DNA of 64,000 bases from CAWGXZ01 sp963826695 (GTDB taxonomy: Bacteria; Pseudomonadota; Gammaproteobacteria; Burkholderiales; Burkholderiaceae_C): the NCBI GenBank assembly GCA_963826695.1, contig CAWGXZ010000001.1, positions 248,001 to 312,000 of the forward strand, written 5' to 3'. Positions within the stretch are counted from its first letter, which is position 1. Every line of letters begins with the position of its first letter. The translations under genes and the position numbers were made by a program. Positions 34,873-43,732 of this stretch are shown here, one piece after another. The notes below the pieces were generated by a model, which was not told where the DNA came from, searched no databases, and was given only the letters and a program-made list of their open reading frames with translations.

Positions 34873-35958
34873 TCAGACGGGTGGCTGCGCGCGCGAATGC
34901 CGGTGGACTGCGTCGACAAGCACCGCCACCGAATCCGGCGGTGTGTGCTGGCTGATGCCATGTCCCAGGTTGAAGATGTGTCCGGGCGCCGCACCCGGCG
35001 CCGCATCGCCGGCAAACGCGCGCAGGGTGCGCACCACCTCGGCTTCGATCTGCTCGGGTCCGGCAAACAGCACGTTCGGGTCGAGGTTGCCTTGCAGCGC
35101 AACCCGCTCGCCGACGCGGCGGCGGGCAGCGCCGAGGTCGACGGTCCAGTCGACGCCGACCACGTCGGGGCCCGCGGCGGCGATTTCCTCGAGCCAGAGC
35201 CCGCCGCCCTTGGTGAAAACGATATGCGGAATGCGCGCGCCGTTTTTCTCGCGCTGCAGCTGCTGCAGCACCCGGCGGGTGTAGGCCAGGCTGAACTGCT
35301 GGAAGGCGCCGTCGGCGAGCACCCCGCCCCAGCTGTCGAAGACCATCACCGCCTGCGCGCCGGCGTCGATCTGCGCATTCAGGTAGGCGGCCACCGCATC
35401 GGCATTGACGGCGAGCATCCGGTGCATCAGGTCCGGGCGGGCGTAGAGCATCGTCTTGACCAGGCGGTAGTCGTCGGAACCGCCGCCTTCGACCATGTAG
35501 CAGGCCAGCGTCCACGGGCTGCCGGCAAAGCCGATCAGCGGCACCTTGCCGCCGAGCGCGTGCCGGATCGACGCCACGGCGTCGAAGACATAGCGCAGCT
35601 TTTGCATGTCCGGCACTTCGAGGCGGGCCACGGCGGCTTCATCGCGAACCGGGCGCTCGAACTTGGGGCCTTCGCCGAGCGCGAAACTCAGTCCCAGGCC
35701 CATCGCATCCGGGATGGTCAGGATGTCCGAAAAGAGGATGGAGGCATCGAGCGGATAGCGTTCGAGCGGCTGCAACGTGACTTCGGTTGCGAAGTCGACA
35801 TTCGTCGCCAGCCCCATGAAGCTGCCGGCGCGGGCCCGCGTGGCACGGTATTCGGGCAGGTAGCGACCGGCCTGGCGCATCAGCCAGACAGGTGTGTGGT
35901 CGGTCGGCTGGCGCAGGCAGGCGCGCAGGAACGTGTCGTTCTGAAGGGCAGCGGGCAT
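34873..35958 (-). CDS. hemE: Uroporphyrinogen decarboxylase HemE
   Basis: A 361-residue HemE from ATG 35958. The two family signatures are present: PVWLMRQAGRYLPEYRATRA (the active-site loop) and GFAGSPWTLACYMVEGGGSD. Further conserved parts are SILFSDILTIPDAMGLGLSF, VMVFDSWGGVL and IFNLGHGISQHTPPDSV at the C-terminus. It removes four carboxyls from uroporphyrinogen III to give coproporphyrinogen III in haem synthesis, in the cytoplasm and without a cofactor. It is divergent from cysK across 58 bases that must contain both promoters. Confidence 0.97.
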   Translation of the reverse strand: MPAALQNDTFLRACLRQPTDHTPVWLMRQAGRYLPEYRATRARAGSFMGLATNVDFATEVTLQPLERYPLDASILFSDILTIPDAMGLGLSFALGEGPKFERPVRDEAAVARLEVPDMQKLRYVFDAVASIRHALGGKVPLIGFAGSPWTLACYMVEGGGSDDYRLVKTMLYARPDLMHRMLAVNADAVAAYLNAQIDAGAQAVMVFDSWGGVLADGAFQQFSLAYTRRVLQQLQREKNGARIPHIVFTKGGGLWLEEIAAAGPDVVGVDWTVDLGAARRRVGERVALQGNLDPNVLFAGPEQIEAEVVRTLRAFAGDAAPGAAPGHIFNLGHGISQHTPPDSVAVLVDAVHRHSRAQPPV

Positions 35959-36016
35959 GGTCGATTATCCTGCCCGGCTGCGGGCGATCGGCTCGCGCAC
36001 CCCGACGGAGCACGGC

Positions 36017-36937
36017 ATGCTGGCGAACACGATCCTCGACACCATCGGCAACACACCGCACATTCGCATTCGCCGACTGTTCGGCGATTCGCACACCGTT
36101 CACATCAAGAGCGAGCGGGCCAATCCGGGCGGCTCGATCAAGGACCGCATCGCCCTTTCGATGATCGAAGCCGCCGAGGCCTCGGGCGAACTGAAGCCCG
36201 GGGCGACGATCATCGAGCCGACCTCGGGCAATACCGGCGTCGGCCTGGCGATGGTCGCCGCGGTGAAAGGCTACAAGCTGGTGCTGGTGATGCCCGACAG
36301 CATGAGCGTCGAGCGGCGCCGGCTGATGCTTGCCTACGGCGCGCGCTTCGAGCTGACGCCGCGCGAAAAGGGCATGAACGGCTCGATCGCCCGGGCGACC
36401 GAGCTGCTCGCGCAGACGCCCGGCGCGTGGATGCCGCAGCAGTTCGAGAACGCCGCCAACATCGAAGTGCACATGCGCACCACGGCCAGGGAAATCCTTG
36501 CCGACTTTCCCGACGGGCTGGATGTGCTGATCACCGGTGTCGGCACCGGCGGCCACATCACCGGCTGCGCGCAGGTCCTGAAAAAGAAATGGCCCGGGTT
36601 GAAGGTGTTTGCCGTCGAGCCGGCGGCCAGCCCGGTGATCAGCGGCGGCAAGCCGAGCCCGCATCCGATCCAGGGGATCGGCGCCGGCTTCATCCCGAAG
36701 AATCTCGATGTTTCGCTGCTCGACGGAACGATCCAGGTCGACGCCGAAGCGGCGCGCGAAATGGCGCGCCGGGCGGCTCGCGAGGAAGGCATGCTGGTCG
36801 GCATTTCGTCGGGCGCGACGCTCGCCGCGATTGCGCAGAAGCTGCCCGAGCTGCCTGCCGGCGCGCGCGTTCTCGGCTTCAACTACGACACCGGCGAGCG
36901 CTACCTCTCGATCGAGGGCTTTCTGCCGACCGAGTGA
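36017..36937 (+). CDS. cysK: Cysteine synthase A (O-acetylserine sulfhydrylase)
   Basis: A 306-residue PLP enzyme from ATG 36017 (MLANTILDTIGNTPHIRIRR), with GGAG six bases upstream. The PLP lysine is in SERANPGGSIKDRIALSMIE, the substrate loop is EPTSGNTGVGLAMVAAVKGY, and the phosphate-binding loop is GVGTGGHITG. GISSGATLAAI follows near the C-terminus. It makes cysteine from O-acetylserine and sulfide. The length and loop sequences fit CysK better than CysM. Its stop codon directly abuts the stop of the convergent chrA gene with no spacer. Confidence 0.92.
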   Translation: MLANTILDTIGNTPHIRIRRLFGDSHTVHIKSERANPGGSIKDRIALSMIEAAEASGELKPGATIIEPTSGNTGVGLAMVAAVKGYKLVLVMPDSMSVERRRLMLAYGARFELTPREKGMNGSIARATELLAQTPGAWMPQQFENAANIEVHMRTTAREILADFPDGLDVLITGVGTGGHITGCAQVLKKKWPGLKVFAVEPAASPVISGGKPSPHPIQGIGAGFIPKNLDVSLLDGTIQVDAEAAREMARRAAREEGMLVGISSGATLAAIAQKLPELPAGARVLGFNYDTGERYLSIEGFLPTE

Positions 36938-38308
36938 TCAGCCGAGGAGCGACGGCGCGAGGCGAATCGCCACGCCGGCCAGCGCGCAGCCCGCCAGCAG
37001 CGGCAGCACGCCGAGCCTGAAGCGCAGCAGCGCGACGCTGGCCAGCACGATCAGCACCGCCGAAGCCAGGTCGAAGGGGCCGCCACGGCCCTGCGGCCAG
37101 AGCACGTGCCAGGCGAAGAAGAGCGCCAGGTTGACGATCACGCCGACGACTGCGGCGGTGATCGCCGACAGCGGCGCGGTGAACTTCAGCTGGCCGTGGG
37201 TCGATTCGACCAACGGCCCGCCAGCCAGGATGAAGACGAACGACGGCAGGAAGGTGAAATAGGTGACGACCGCGGCGGCCCATGCGCCGCCGAGCAGCAG
37301 TGCATCCGGGCCGAGCACCTCCTTCGACCAGCCGGCGAGGAAGCCGACGAAGGCCACCACCATGATCAGCGGACCGGGCGTGGTTTCGCCGAGCGCGAGG
37401 CCGTCGATCATCTGCGCTGCGGTGAGCCACTGGAACTGCTCGACGGCGCCCTGCCAGACGTAGGGCAGCACCGCATAGGCGCCACCGAAGGTCAGCAGCG
37501 CCGCCTTGGTGAAGAACCAGGCGAGCTGTGTCGAGGTGGCGTCGAGGCCGTGGCGGACGGCAAGAAAGGCCATCGGCACCAGCCAGAGGGCGAGCGCGGC
37601 ACTGCCGAGCAGGGCGAGGCGGCGGCGCGAGAAGCGTGCGTGCGGCGGCGTCGGGGTGGTGTCGTCGATCAGCGCAGCGCCGAAATGCGCCGCGTTCCCG
37701 CCGTGGCCGCCGCCCACGGCAAAGCGCTCGGGCGCGATCCGCCCGCCGAGGTGACCCAGCAGTGCGGCGCTGGCGACGATGGCCGGAAAGGGCACGTCGA
37801 AAGCGAAGATCGCCACGAAGGCCGCCGCGGCGATCGACCCCATCCAGCGGTTCTTCAGCGCCCGCGAGCCGATGCGATGCGCGGCATGCAGCACGATCGC
37901 CGTGACGGCCGGCTTGATGCCGTAGAACACGGCTGCGATCAGCGGCTGCTCACCGTGTACCAGGTAGAGCCACGACAGGCCAATCAGTATCAGCAGCGAA
38001 GGCAGCACGAACAGCGCTCCGGCGGCAATGCCACCCCAGGTGCGGTGCATCAGCCAGCCGATGTAGGTGGCGAGCTGTTGCGCCTCGGGACCCGGCAGCA
38101 CCATGCAGTAGTTCAGCGCGTGCAGGAAGCGGCGCTCGGAGATCCAGCGCCGGCGCTCGACCAGGTCGGTGTGCATGATGGCGATCTGCCCGGCCGGCCC
38201 GCCGAAGCTGATGAAGCCCAGGCGCAGCCAGTAGGCGAGTGCCTGGCCGAAGCTCACCGGCGCCGGCGCGGTGCCTTGATCGGCAGACACGGACTGCGCC
38301 GGGGCCAT
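36938..38308 (-). CDS. chrA: Chromate transporter ChrA (long, two-domain CHR type)
   Basis: A 456-residue protein with about ten to twelve helices formed from two CHR domains. The first has WLRLGFISFGGPAGQIAIMH and NYCMVLPGPEAQQLATYIGW; the second has FFTKAALLTFGGAYAVLPYV and IDGLALGETTPGPLIMVVAF. These FGG and PGP motifs are diagnostic of the chromate ion transporter family. By family knowledge it expels chromate in exchange or by proton-motive force; sulfate may also be a ligand. It stands alone, with pilU 14 bases upstream on the same strand and cysK convergent. Confidence 0.92.
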   Translation of the reverse strand: MAPAQSVSADQGTAPAPVSFGQALAYWLRLGFISFGGPAGQIAIMHTDLVERRRWISERRFLHALNYCMVLPGPEAQQLATYIGWLMHRTWGGIAAGALFVLPSLLILIGLSWLYLVHGEQPLIAAVFYGIKPAVTAIVLHAAHRIGSRALKNRWMGSIAAAAFVAIFAFDVPFPAIVASAALLGHLGGRIAPERFAVGGGHGGNAAHFGAALIDDTTPTPPHARFSRRRLALLGSAALALWLVPMAFLAVRHGLDATSTQLAWFFTKAALLTFGGAYAVLPYVWQGAVEQFQWLTAAQMIDGLALGETTPGPLIMVVAFVGFLAGWSKEVLGPDALLLGGAWAAAVVTYFTFLPSFVFILAGGPLVESTHGQLKFTAPLSAITAAVVGVIVNLALFFAWHVLWPQGRGGPFDLASAVLIVLASVALLRFRLGVLPLLAGCALAGVAIRLAPSLLG

Positions 38309-38322
38309 GAGCGTCGCCGGGA

Positions 38323-39594
38323 TCAGCCGGCCTGCTGGGCCTTCTTCTCGGCCATGGCGGCGTCGAGGCGCTGCTGCTCGAGCTGCTTCTTCTTCAAGGC
38401 CTGCAGTGCCAGCTCCTTCTGGCGGATGGCTTCGATTTCCTCGGCGCTCGGCTCCTCGTGCAGCGAAAGCGCCATGCCGGTGGCGGTTTCCGGCTCGCCG
38501 CGGGCACTCTTCAGCTTGATGTTGAGCCGCAGCTCGTTGGCCGAATCGGCATTGCGGATCGCCTCGTCGTAGCCGATGTGGCCCTCGTTGTAGAGCTCGA
38601 ACAGCGCCCAGTCGAAGGTGCGCATGCCCTGCTCGCGGCCTTTGGTCATCAGCGCCTTGATCTCGTGGAACTCGCCCTTGAAGATCTTTTCGGCAATGGT
38701 CGGCGTGTTGATCAGGATCTCGATCGCCGCACGCCGGCCCTTGCCGTCCTCGGTGCGGATCAGCCGCTGCGAAACGATCGCCCGCAGGTTGGCCGACAGG
38801 TCGCCGAGCAGCTGGTTGCGCCGCTCCTCGGGGAAGAAGTTGATGATCCGGTCGATGGTGTGGCTGGCGCTGTTGGCGTGCAGCGTGCCCAGGCAGAGGT
38901 GACCGGTCTCGGCGAAAGCGATCGCATGCTCCATCGTCTCCTGGTCACGGATCTCGCCGATCAGGATGACGTCGGGCGCCTGGCGCAGCGTGTTCTTCAG
39001 CGCGTGATGCCAGGTGTGCGTGTCGACGCCGACCTCGCGGTGCGTGATCAGCGAGCTTTTCGAGACGTGGACGTACTCGACCGGGTCCTCGACGGTGATG
39101 ATGTGGCCCTTCGAGGTGCGGTTGCGGTGGTCGATCATCGCCGCCAGCGAGGTCGACTTGCCCGAGCCGGTGCCGCCGACGACCAGCACAAGCCCACGCT
39201 TGGTCATCACCACGTCCTTGAGGATTTCGGGCAGGCGCAACTTCTCGAAGTTGGGTATTTCCGACGCGATCGTCCGGATCACCATGCCGACGTGCTGCTG
39301 CTGCATGAAGACGTTGCAGCGGAAGCGCGACAGGCCCGGGATCGAAACCGCGAAGTTGCATTCGAGTTCCCTGGCGAACTCGTCGCGCTGACGCTCGTTC
39401 ATCAGCGAATGCGCGAGCACCTTGGTGACCTCGCCGGTCAGCTTCTGCGAAGTCATCGGCTGCATGTCGCCGCTGACCTTCATGCTCGGCGCGAAGTCAT
39501 TGGCGATGAACAGGTCGGAGCCGCCGCTCTGGCTCATTGCCGCCAGCAGCTTGTGCATGTAGGCGCGGGCTTGCTCTTCGGTGAAGGTCGACAT
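38323..39594 (-). CDS. pilU: Type IV pilus retraction ATPase PilU
   Basis: A 423-residue hexameric ATPase from ATG 39594. Motifs: SDLFIANDFAPSMKVSGDMQ in the N-terminal domain, LVVGGTGSGKSTSLAAMIDH (Walker A), the Asp box VEDPVEYVH, the Walker B region DVILIGEIRDQETMEHAIAF and the His box GTLHANSASHTIDRI. The long charged tail after residue ~350 (ALKKKQLEQQRLDAAMAEKK) and overall sequence distinguish PilU from PilT. PilU aids PilT in pilus retraction for twitching and DNA uptake. pilT, its usual partner, is not upstream here, so the pair is split or pilT lies elsewhere. Confidence 0.92.
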   Translation of the reverse strand: MSTFTEEQARAYMHKLLAAMSQSGGSDLFIANDFAPSMKVSGDMQPMTSQKLTGEVTKVLAHSLMNERQRDEFARELECNFAVSIPGLSRFRCNVFMQQQHVGMVIRTIASEIPNFEKLRLPEILKDVVMTKRGLVLVVGGTGSGKSTSLAAMIDHRNRTSKGHIITVEDPVEYVHVSKSSLITHREVGVDTHTWHHALKNTLRQAPDVILIGEIRDQETMEHAIAFAETGHLCLGTLHANSASHTIDRIINFFPEERRNQLLGDLSANLRAIVSQRLIRTEDGKGRRAAIEILINTPTIAEKIFKGEFHEIKALMTKGREQGMRTFDWALFELYNEGHIGYDEAIRNADSANELRLNIKLKSARGEPETATGMALSLHEEPSAEEIEAIRQKELALQALKKKQLEQQRLDAAMAEKKAQQAG

Positions 39595-39750
39595 CGGTAG
39601 GGTGGGTGATTTCTCTGGGTGCCCGCCGCGTCCAGGGGGTTGCGCCGGCCGGCGGGATTGTGGCAGCGGCGCTCCCGGGGCATCGCCTGAAAAGGGCCAG
39701 GATTGCCGCCCGGCGAGTAGCATCGCGGGCTGAGCAACCGGAGCACAGAC

Positions 39751-40359
39751 ATGATTCGTACCCCTTGGCTTGCCGCGCTGGCGCTGTCGGCCACGCTCAG
39801 CCTGAGTGGTTGCGGCTACAACGACTTCCAGCGGCTCGACGAGGAGGTCAAGGCCGGCTGGTCGGAAGTGCTGAACCAGTACCAGCGCCGGGCCGACCTG
39901 ATTCCGAACATCGTCGCCACCGTCAAGGGTGAGGCCAACTTCGAGCAGGAGACGCTCACCCGGGTGATCGAGGCGCGCTCGCGTGCGACATCGATCCAGG
40001 CCACGCCCGAGCTGATCAACGATCCCGCCGCTTTTGCCCGCTTCCAGCAGGCGCAGGGGCAACTGAGCAGTGCCTTGTCGCGGTTGCTGGTCGTCAGCGA
40101 GCAGTATCCGAACCTGAAGGCCAATCGTGCGTTCCAGGACTTGCGGGTGCAGCTCGAAGGCACCGAGAACCGCATTACCGTGGCCCGCAACCGCTACATC
40201 AAGAACGTCGCCGACTACAACATCCTGGCGCGCAGCTTTCCCACCAACCTGACGGCGAAGGTCTTCGGCTACGACGTCAAGCCGAGCTTCACCGTGCAGG
40301 ACGAAGCCCGCATCTCGGCGCCGCCGACGGTCGACTTCGGCAAGCCCGCCGGGAAGTGA
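39751..40359 (+). CDS. lemA: LemA family lipoprotein
   Basis: A 202-residue LemA protein from ATG 39751, with CCGGAG seven bases upstream. The N-terminus is a lipoprotein signal (ALALSATLSLSGC). The LemA domain shows FQRLDEEVKAGWSEVLNQYQ, RRADLIPNIVATVKGEANFE, a helical coil and NRYIKNVADYNILARSFPTN. Function is unknown; it is usually encoded with TPM-domain proteins, as here, where its stop overlaps the start of the next gene (GTGA). It is probably anchored in a membrane facing the periplasm. Confidence 0.93.
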   Translation: MIRTPWLAALALSATLSLSGCGYNDFQRLDEEVKAGWSEVLNQYQRRADLIPNIVATVKGEANFEQETLTRVIEARSRATSIQATPELINDPAAFARFQQAQGQLSSALSRLLVVSEQYPNLKANRAFQDLRVQLEGTENRITVARNRYIKNVADYNILARSFPTNLTAKVFGYDVKPSFTVQDEARISAPPTVDFGKPAGK

Positions 40360-41288
40360 AATCGCCCGTGGCGCGCCTGGGCGGCCATAGCCGGGTGCCC
40401 GTCGGCCTTCTGCTCGCCGCCTGGTTCTGGCTGCTTTCGGGCTGGGACCAGGTCCACGCCCAGGATGTGCAGCCGGTGCCGGCGCTCTCCGCCCGCGTCC
40501 TCGACCAGACCGGCACGCTCGGCGAGCCACAGCGCCAGGCCCTGAGCGAGCGGCTGGCGGCGATCGAGAGCCGCTCCGGCAGCCAGGTGGTGGTGCTGAT
40601 CGTTGCAAGCACGCTTCCCGAGGACATCGCGGCCTATGCGCAGCGGGTTGCCGACAACTGGAAGATCGGCCGCAAGGAAGTGGGCGACGGCGTGCTGATC
40701 GTCGTCGCCAAGAACGACCGCCGGGTGCGCATCGAGGTTGCCAAGGCGCTCGAGGGCGCGATCCCCGATCTGGCGGCGAGCCAGATCATCGAGGCGGAGC
40801 TGACGCCGGCGTTTCGTGCAGGTGATTTCGCGGGGGGCCTCGATGCGGCCGTCGAACGCCTCGGCAGCCGCATTGCGGGAGAAGGCTTGCCGGCGCCGAG
40901 CCAGGCCCGGCCCGACGCTGCGGGCGGCCTTCAGCTCAATGAGCTGGCGATGTTCTTCTTTGTCGCAGTGCCGGTCGTCGGCAGCCTGCTGACGCGGCTG
41001 TTCGGCCGCAAGCTGGGCTCGCTGGTCACGGCTGGCGCGGCAGGCGGCCTGGGCTGGTTGCTGTCGGCAAGCCTGCTCCTGACAGGAGCGGCCGCGCTGG
41101 TTGCACTGCTGCTCGTCGGCGTGTTCGGCATTGGCGCAGCGGGCCGGGGACGGTCGCGGATGCCGTTTCCGATCGTCTTCGGTGGCGGCGGTGGGAGCTT
41201 CGGCGGCGGTGGCGGCGGCGGCTTCGGCGGCTTCGGTTCCGGCAGAGGCGGAGACTTCGGCGGCGGTGGCGCCTCCGGCGGTTGGTGA
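40356..41288 (+). CDS. TPM-domain membrane protein with Gly-rich tail
   Basis: A 310-residue protein starting at GTG 40356, which overlaps the lemA stop as GTGA. It has an N-terminal signal/anchor (GLLLAAWFWLLSGWDQVHAQ). A TPM domain (YgcG/Psb32 family) at about residues 38-165 shows ARVLDQTGTLGEPQRQALSE and IGRKEVGDGVLIVVAKNDRR. Two or three helices lie at about 190-260, and the C-terminal tail is almost pure Gly/Phe (GGGGGGGFGGFGSG). This is the standard YgcG-type layout. Function is unknown; in photosynthetic relatives TPM proteins have acid phosphatase or photosystem II repair roles. It acts with LemA by genetic linkage. Confidence 0.9.
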   Translation: MKSPVARLGGHSRVPVGLLLAAWFWLLSGWDQVHAQDVQPVPALSARVLDQTGTLGEPQRQALSERLAAIESRSGSQVVVLIVASTLPEDIAAYAQRVADNWKIGRKEVGDGVLIVVAKNDRRVRIEVAKALEGAIPDLAASQIIEAELTPAFRAGDFAGGLDAAVERLGSRIAGEGLPAPSQARPDAAGGLQLNELAMFFFVAVPVVGSLLTRLFGRKLGSLVTAGAAGGLGWLLSASLLLTGAAALVALLLVGVFGIGAAGRGRSRMPFPIVFGGGGGSFGGGGGGGFGGFGSGRGGDFGGGGASGGW

Positions 41289-41292
41289 CACG

Positions 41293-41801
41293 ATGAACAA
41301 GTGGCTGCGCATTCTTCGGCATCGCTCACTCGACGAGCGCGACGTCGAGCGCCGCCTCGGCCCGGGTGCAATCGACCGTCTCGAGCACGCCGTCGCCGCG
41401 AGCGAGCGGCAACACAGTGGAGAGATACGTCTCTGTATCGAAGCCGGCCTGCCGCTCGACGAATTGCTTGCTGGCAGTTCGGCGCGTCAGCGCGCGGTGG
41501 CGCTGTTCGGGCAACTCGGTGTCTGGGACACCGAGGAAAACAACGGCGTGCTGATCTACCTGCTGATTGCCGAGCACGCCATCGAGATCGTCGCCGACCG
41601 TGGCCTGAGCCGACGTGTCGACGAGGCGCAAGTGGCAGGCGATCGCAACGGCGATGGCCGGTGCCTTCAAGGCAGGCCGGTTCGAGGACGGACTGCTGCA
41701 GGCGATCGACGCCGTCGGGCGGTTGCTCGACCGGCATTTCCCGTTGGCAAGAAGGCGAGGCCAACCCGGACGAGCTGCCGAACCGGGCGGTGTTGCGCTA
41801 G
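41293..41801 (+). pseudogene. Second TPM-domain protein (YgcG-like), two frame breaks
   Basis: Starts at ATG 41293, five bases after the previous stop. The first frame reads MNKWLRILRHRSLDERDVER through IEIVADRGLSRRVDEAQ. The family continues one base on as WQAIATAMAGAFKAGRFEDG and LLQAIDAVGRLLDRHFPLA, then one base on again as EGEANPDELPNRAVLR, stop 41801. The span of 509 bases is two over a multiple of three. Removing an extra A near 41630 (CAAGTGG) and another near 41751 (GCAAGAAGG) gives one continuous 168-residue protein of the cytoplasmic TPM type usually found third in lemA clusters. Error or true decay is undecided. Confidence 0.82.
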
Positions 41802-41824
41802 CGGGGCGGCGCCCATGCGCCAGA

Positions 41825-41846
41825 GCCGCCGCGATGCCACGGCGGC
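41825..41846. terminator. Hairpin at the end of the atp operon, possible terminator
   Basis: GCCGCCG at 41825-41831 pairs with CGGCGGC at 41840-41846 around an 8-base loop, 11 bases beyond the atpC stop and between two convergent genes. The stem is very GC-rich but no T run follows on either strand. It may be an imperfect or factor-assisted terminator. Confidence 0.4.
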
Positions 41847-41856
41847 GACCGGACAG

Positions 41857-42273
41857 CTACTTCTTTCGGTACTTGCGAAGCGCCGCGATCTGCGCGGCCA
41901 TGGCGGCGAATTCGCCCTGGGCCCGGGCGAAGTCGATGCTGCTCCCAGCATTCTTCATCGCCTCTTCGGCCAGCCGCTTGGCTTCGGTGGCCTTGGCCTC
42001 GTCGAGGTCGTGGCCGCGGATAGCAGTGTCAGCCAGCACCGTCACGACGCCCGGCTGAACCTCGAGAATGCCGCCGGCGACGAACACGAACTCTTCTTCG
42101 CCGTTGTCGGCACGCAGGATGCGCACGGCGCCGGGCTTGATCCGGGTGATCAATGGCGTGTGGCGAGGATAGATGCCGAGTTCACCCATCTCCCCCGGAA
42201 GGGCTACGAAACGCGCCTCGCCGGAGAAGATCGATTCCTCGGCCGAGACGACGTCGACATGAAGGGTGGCCAT
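41857..42273 (-). CDS. atpC: ATP synthase F1 subunit epsilon
   Basis: A 138-residue epsilon subunit. The N-terminal beta-sandwich is clear (LHVDVVSAEESIFSGEARFV, LPGEMGELGIYPRHTPLITR, IKPGAVRIL, VFVAGGILEVQPGVVTVLAD), followed by the two C-terminal helices (LDEAKATEAKRLAEEAMKNA). It sits on the central stalk with gamma and restrains ATP hydrolysis. It is the last gene of the leftward atpIBEFHAGDC operon, 27 bases after atpD. Confidence 0.96.
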   Translation of the reverse strand: MATLHVDVVSAEESIFSGEARFVALPGEMGELGIYPRHTPLITRIKPGAVRILRADNGEEEFVFVAGGILEVQPGVVTVLADTAIRGHDLDEAKATEAKRLAEEAMKNAGSSIDFARAQGEFAAMAAQIAALRKYRKK

Positions 42274-42300
42274 CTGGTGTGCTACCGGTTCGTGGATCGC

Positions 42301-43701
42301 TTATTGAATCGTCTTGGCCTTGGCGATCGCTTCGTCGATCGTGCCGACCATGTAGAAAGCCTGTTCCGGCAGGCTGTCGCACTCGCCGCCGGCGATCATC
42401 TTGAACCCGCGGATCGTCTCCTTGAGCGAGACGTATTTGCCGGGTGAGCCGGTAAAGACCTCGGCGACGTGGAACGGCTGGCTGAGGAAACGCTGGATCT
42501 TCCGCGCCCGCGCCACCGCAAGCTTGTCCTCCGGTGCCAGCTCGTCCATGCCGAGGATGGCGATGATGTCGCGCAGTTCCTTGTAGCGCTGCAGGATGCC
42601 CTGCACCTGACGGGCCACGGCGTAGTGCTCCTCGCCGACGACGTTCGGATCGAGCTGGCGGCTCGTCGAGTCGAGCGGATCGACCGCCGGATAGATGCCG
42701 AGCGAAGCGATGTCGCGCGACAGCACGACGGTCGAGTCGAGGTGGGCGAAGGTCGTGGCGGGTGACGGGTCGGTCAGGTCGTCGGCGGGAACGTAGACCG
42801 CCTGGATCGAGGTGATCGAGCCGACCTTGGTCGACGTGATCCGTTCCTGCAGCCGGCCCATCTCCTCGGCCAGCGTCGGCTGGTAGCCCACCGCAGAAGG
42901 CATCCGCCCGAGCAGCGCCGAGACCTCGGTACCGGCCAGCGTGTAGCGATAGATGTTGTCGACGAAGAACAGCACGTCGCGGCCTTCGTCGCGGAACGAC
43001 TCGGCGATCGTCAGGCCCGTCAGCGCAACCCGCAGGCGGTTTCCCGGCGGCTCGTTCATCTGGCCATAGACCATCGCCACCTTCGACTCGCCGAGGTTCT
43101 CGAGGTTGACGACGCCCGACTCGGCCATCTCGTGATAGAAGTCGTTGCCCTCGCGGGTGCGCTCGCCGACCCCGGCGAACACCGACAGGCCCGAGTGCGC
43201 CTTGGCGATGTTGTTGATCAGCTCCATCATGTTGACGGTCTTGCCAACGCCGGCGCCGCCGAACAGGCCGACCTTGCCGCCCTTGGCGAACGGGCAGATC
43301 AGGTCGATGACCTTGATGCCGGTTTCGAGCAAGTCCTGCGACGGGCTCAGTTCGTCGTACGCCGGCGGACGGCGGTGGATCGACGCGGTCAGCTCGTGGC
43401 TGACCTCGCCGCGCTCGTCGATCGGCGCGCCGAGCACGTCCATGATCCGGCCGAGAGTGGCACGACCGACCGGCACTGAAATCGACTTGCCGGTGTTCTG
43501 CACCATCAGACCGCGTCGCAGGCCGTCGGACGAGCCCATGGCAATCGTGCGGACGACACCGTCGCCGATCTGCTGCTGGACCTCGAGCGTGAGGCTGCTG
43601 CCGGCCATCTTCAGCGCGTCGTAGATCTTCGGCATCGCGTTGCGCGGGAATTCAACGTCAACGACAGCGCCGATGCACTGGACAATTTTTCCCTCAGCCA
43701 T
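42301..43701 (-). CDS. atpD: ATP synthase F1 subunit beta
   Basis: A 466-residue beta subunit with the catalytic P-loop GLFGGAGVGKTVNMMELINN near residue 150. The GERTREGNDFYHEM segment carries the catalytic glutamate, and VLFFVDNIYRYTLAGTEVSA is the Walker B region. The DELSEED-like lever region reads MDELAPEDK. It carries the catalytic nucleotide sites of the F1 head. The sequence is intact and uninterrupted, which matters for judging the frame breaks elsewhere. 31 bases separate it from atpG. Confidence 0.98.
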   Translation of the reverse strand: MAEGKIVQCIGAVVDVEFPRNAMPKIYDALKMAGSSLTLEVQQQIGDGVVRTIAMGSSDGLRRGLMVQNTGKSISVPVGRATLGRIMDVLGAPIDERGEVSHELTASIHRRPPAYDELSPSQDLLETGIKVIDLICPFAKGGKVGLFGGAGVGKTVNMMELINNIAKAHSGLSVFAGVGERTREGNDFYHEMAESGVVNLENLGESKVAMVYGQMNEPPGNRLRVALTGLTIAESFRDEGRDVLFFVDNIYRYTLAGTEVSALLGRMPSAVGYQPTLAEEMGRLQERITSTKVGSITSIQAVYVPADDLTDPSPATTFAHLDSTVVLSRDIASLGIYPAVDPLDSTSRQLDPNVVGEEHYAVARQVQGILQRYKELRDIIAILGMDELAPEDKLAVARARKIQRFLSQPFHVAEVFTGSPGKYVSLKETIRGFKMIAGGECDSLPEQAFYMVGTIDEAIAKAKTIQ

Positions 43702-43732
43702 TTTGGTTTCCTCGAAAGATCAATTGCTTCGC

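Noticed and set aside
40356..41288. The Gly-rich tail of the TPM protein as a DNA repeat of interest
   Set aside because: Gly/Phe-rich tails are normal for this protein family and the codons are not a tandem repeat of fixed unit.
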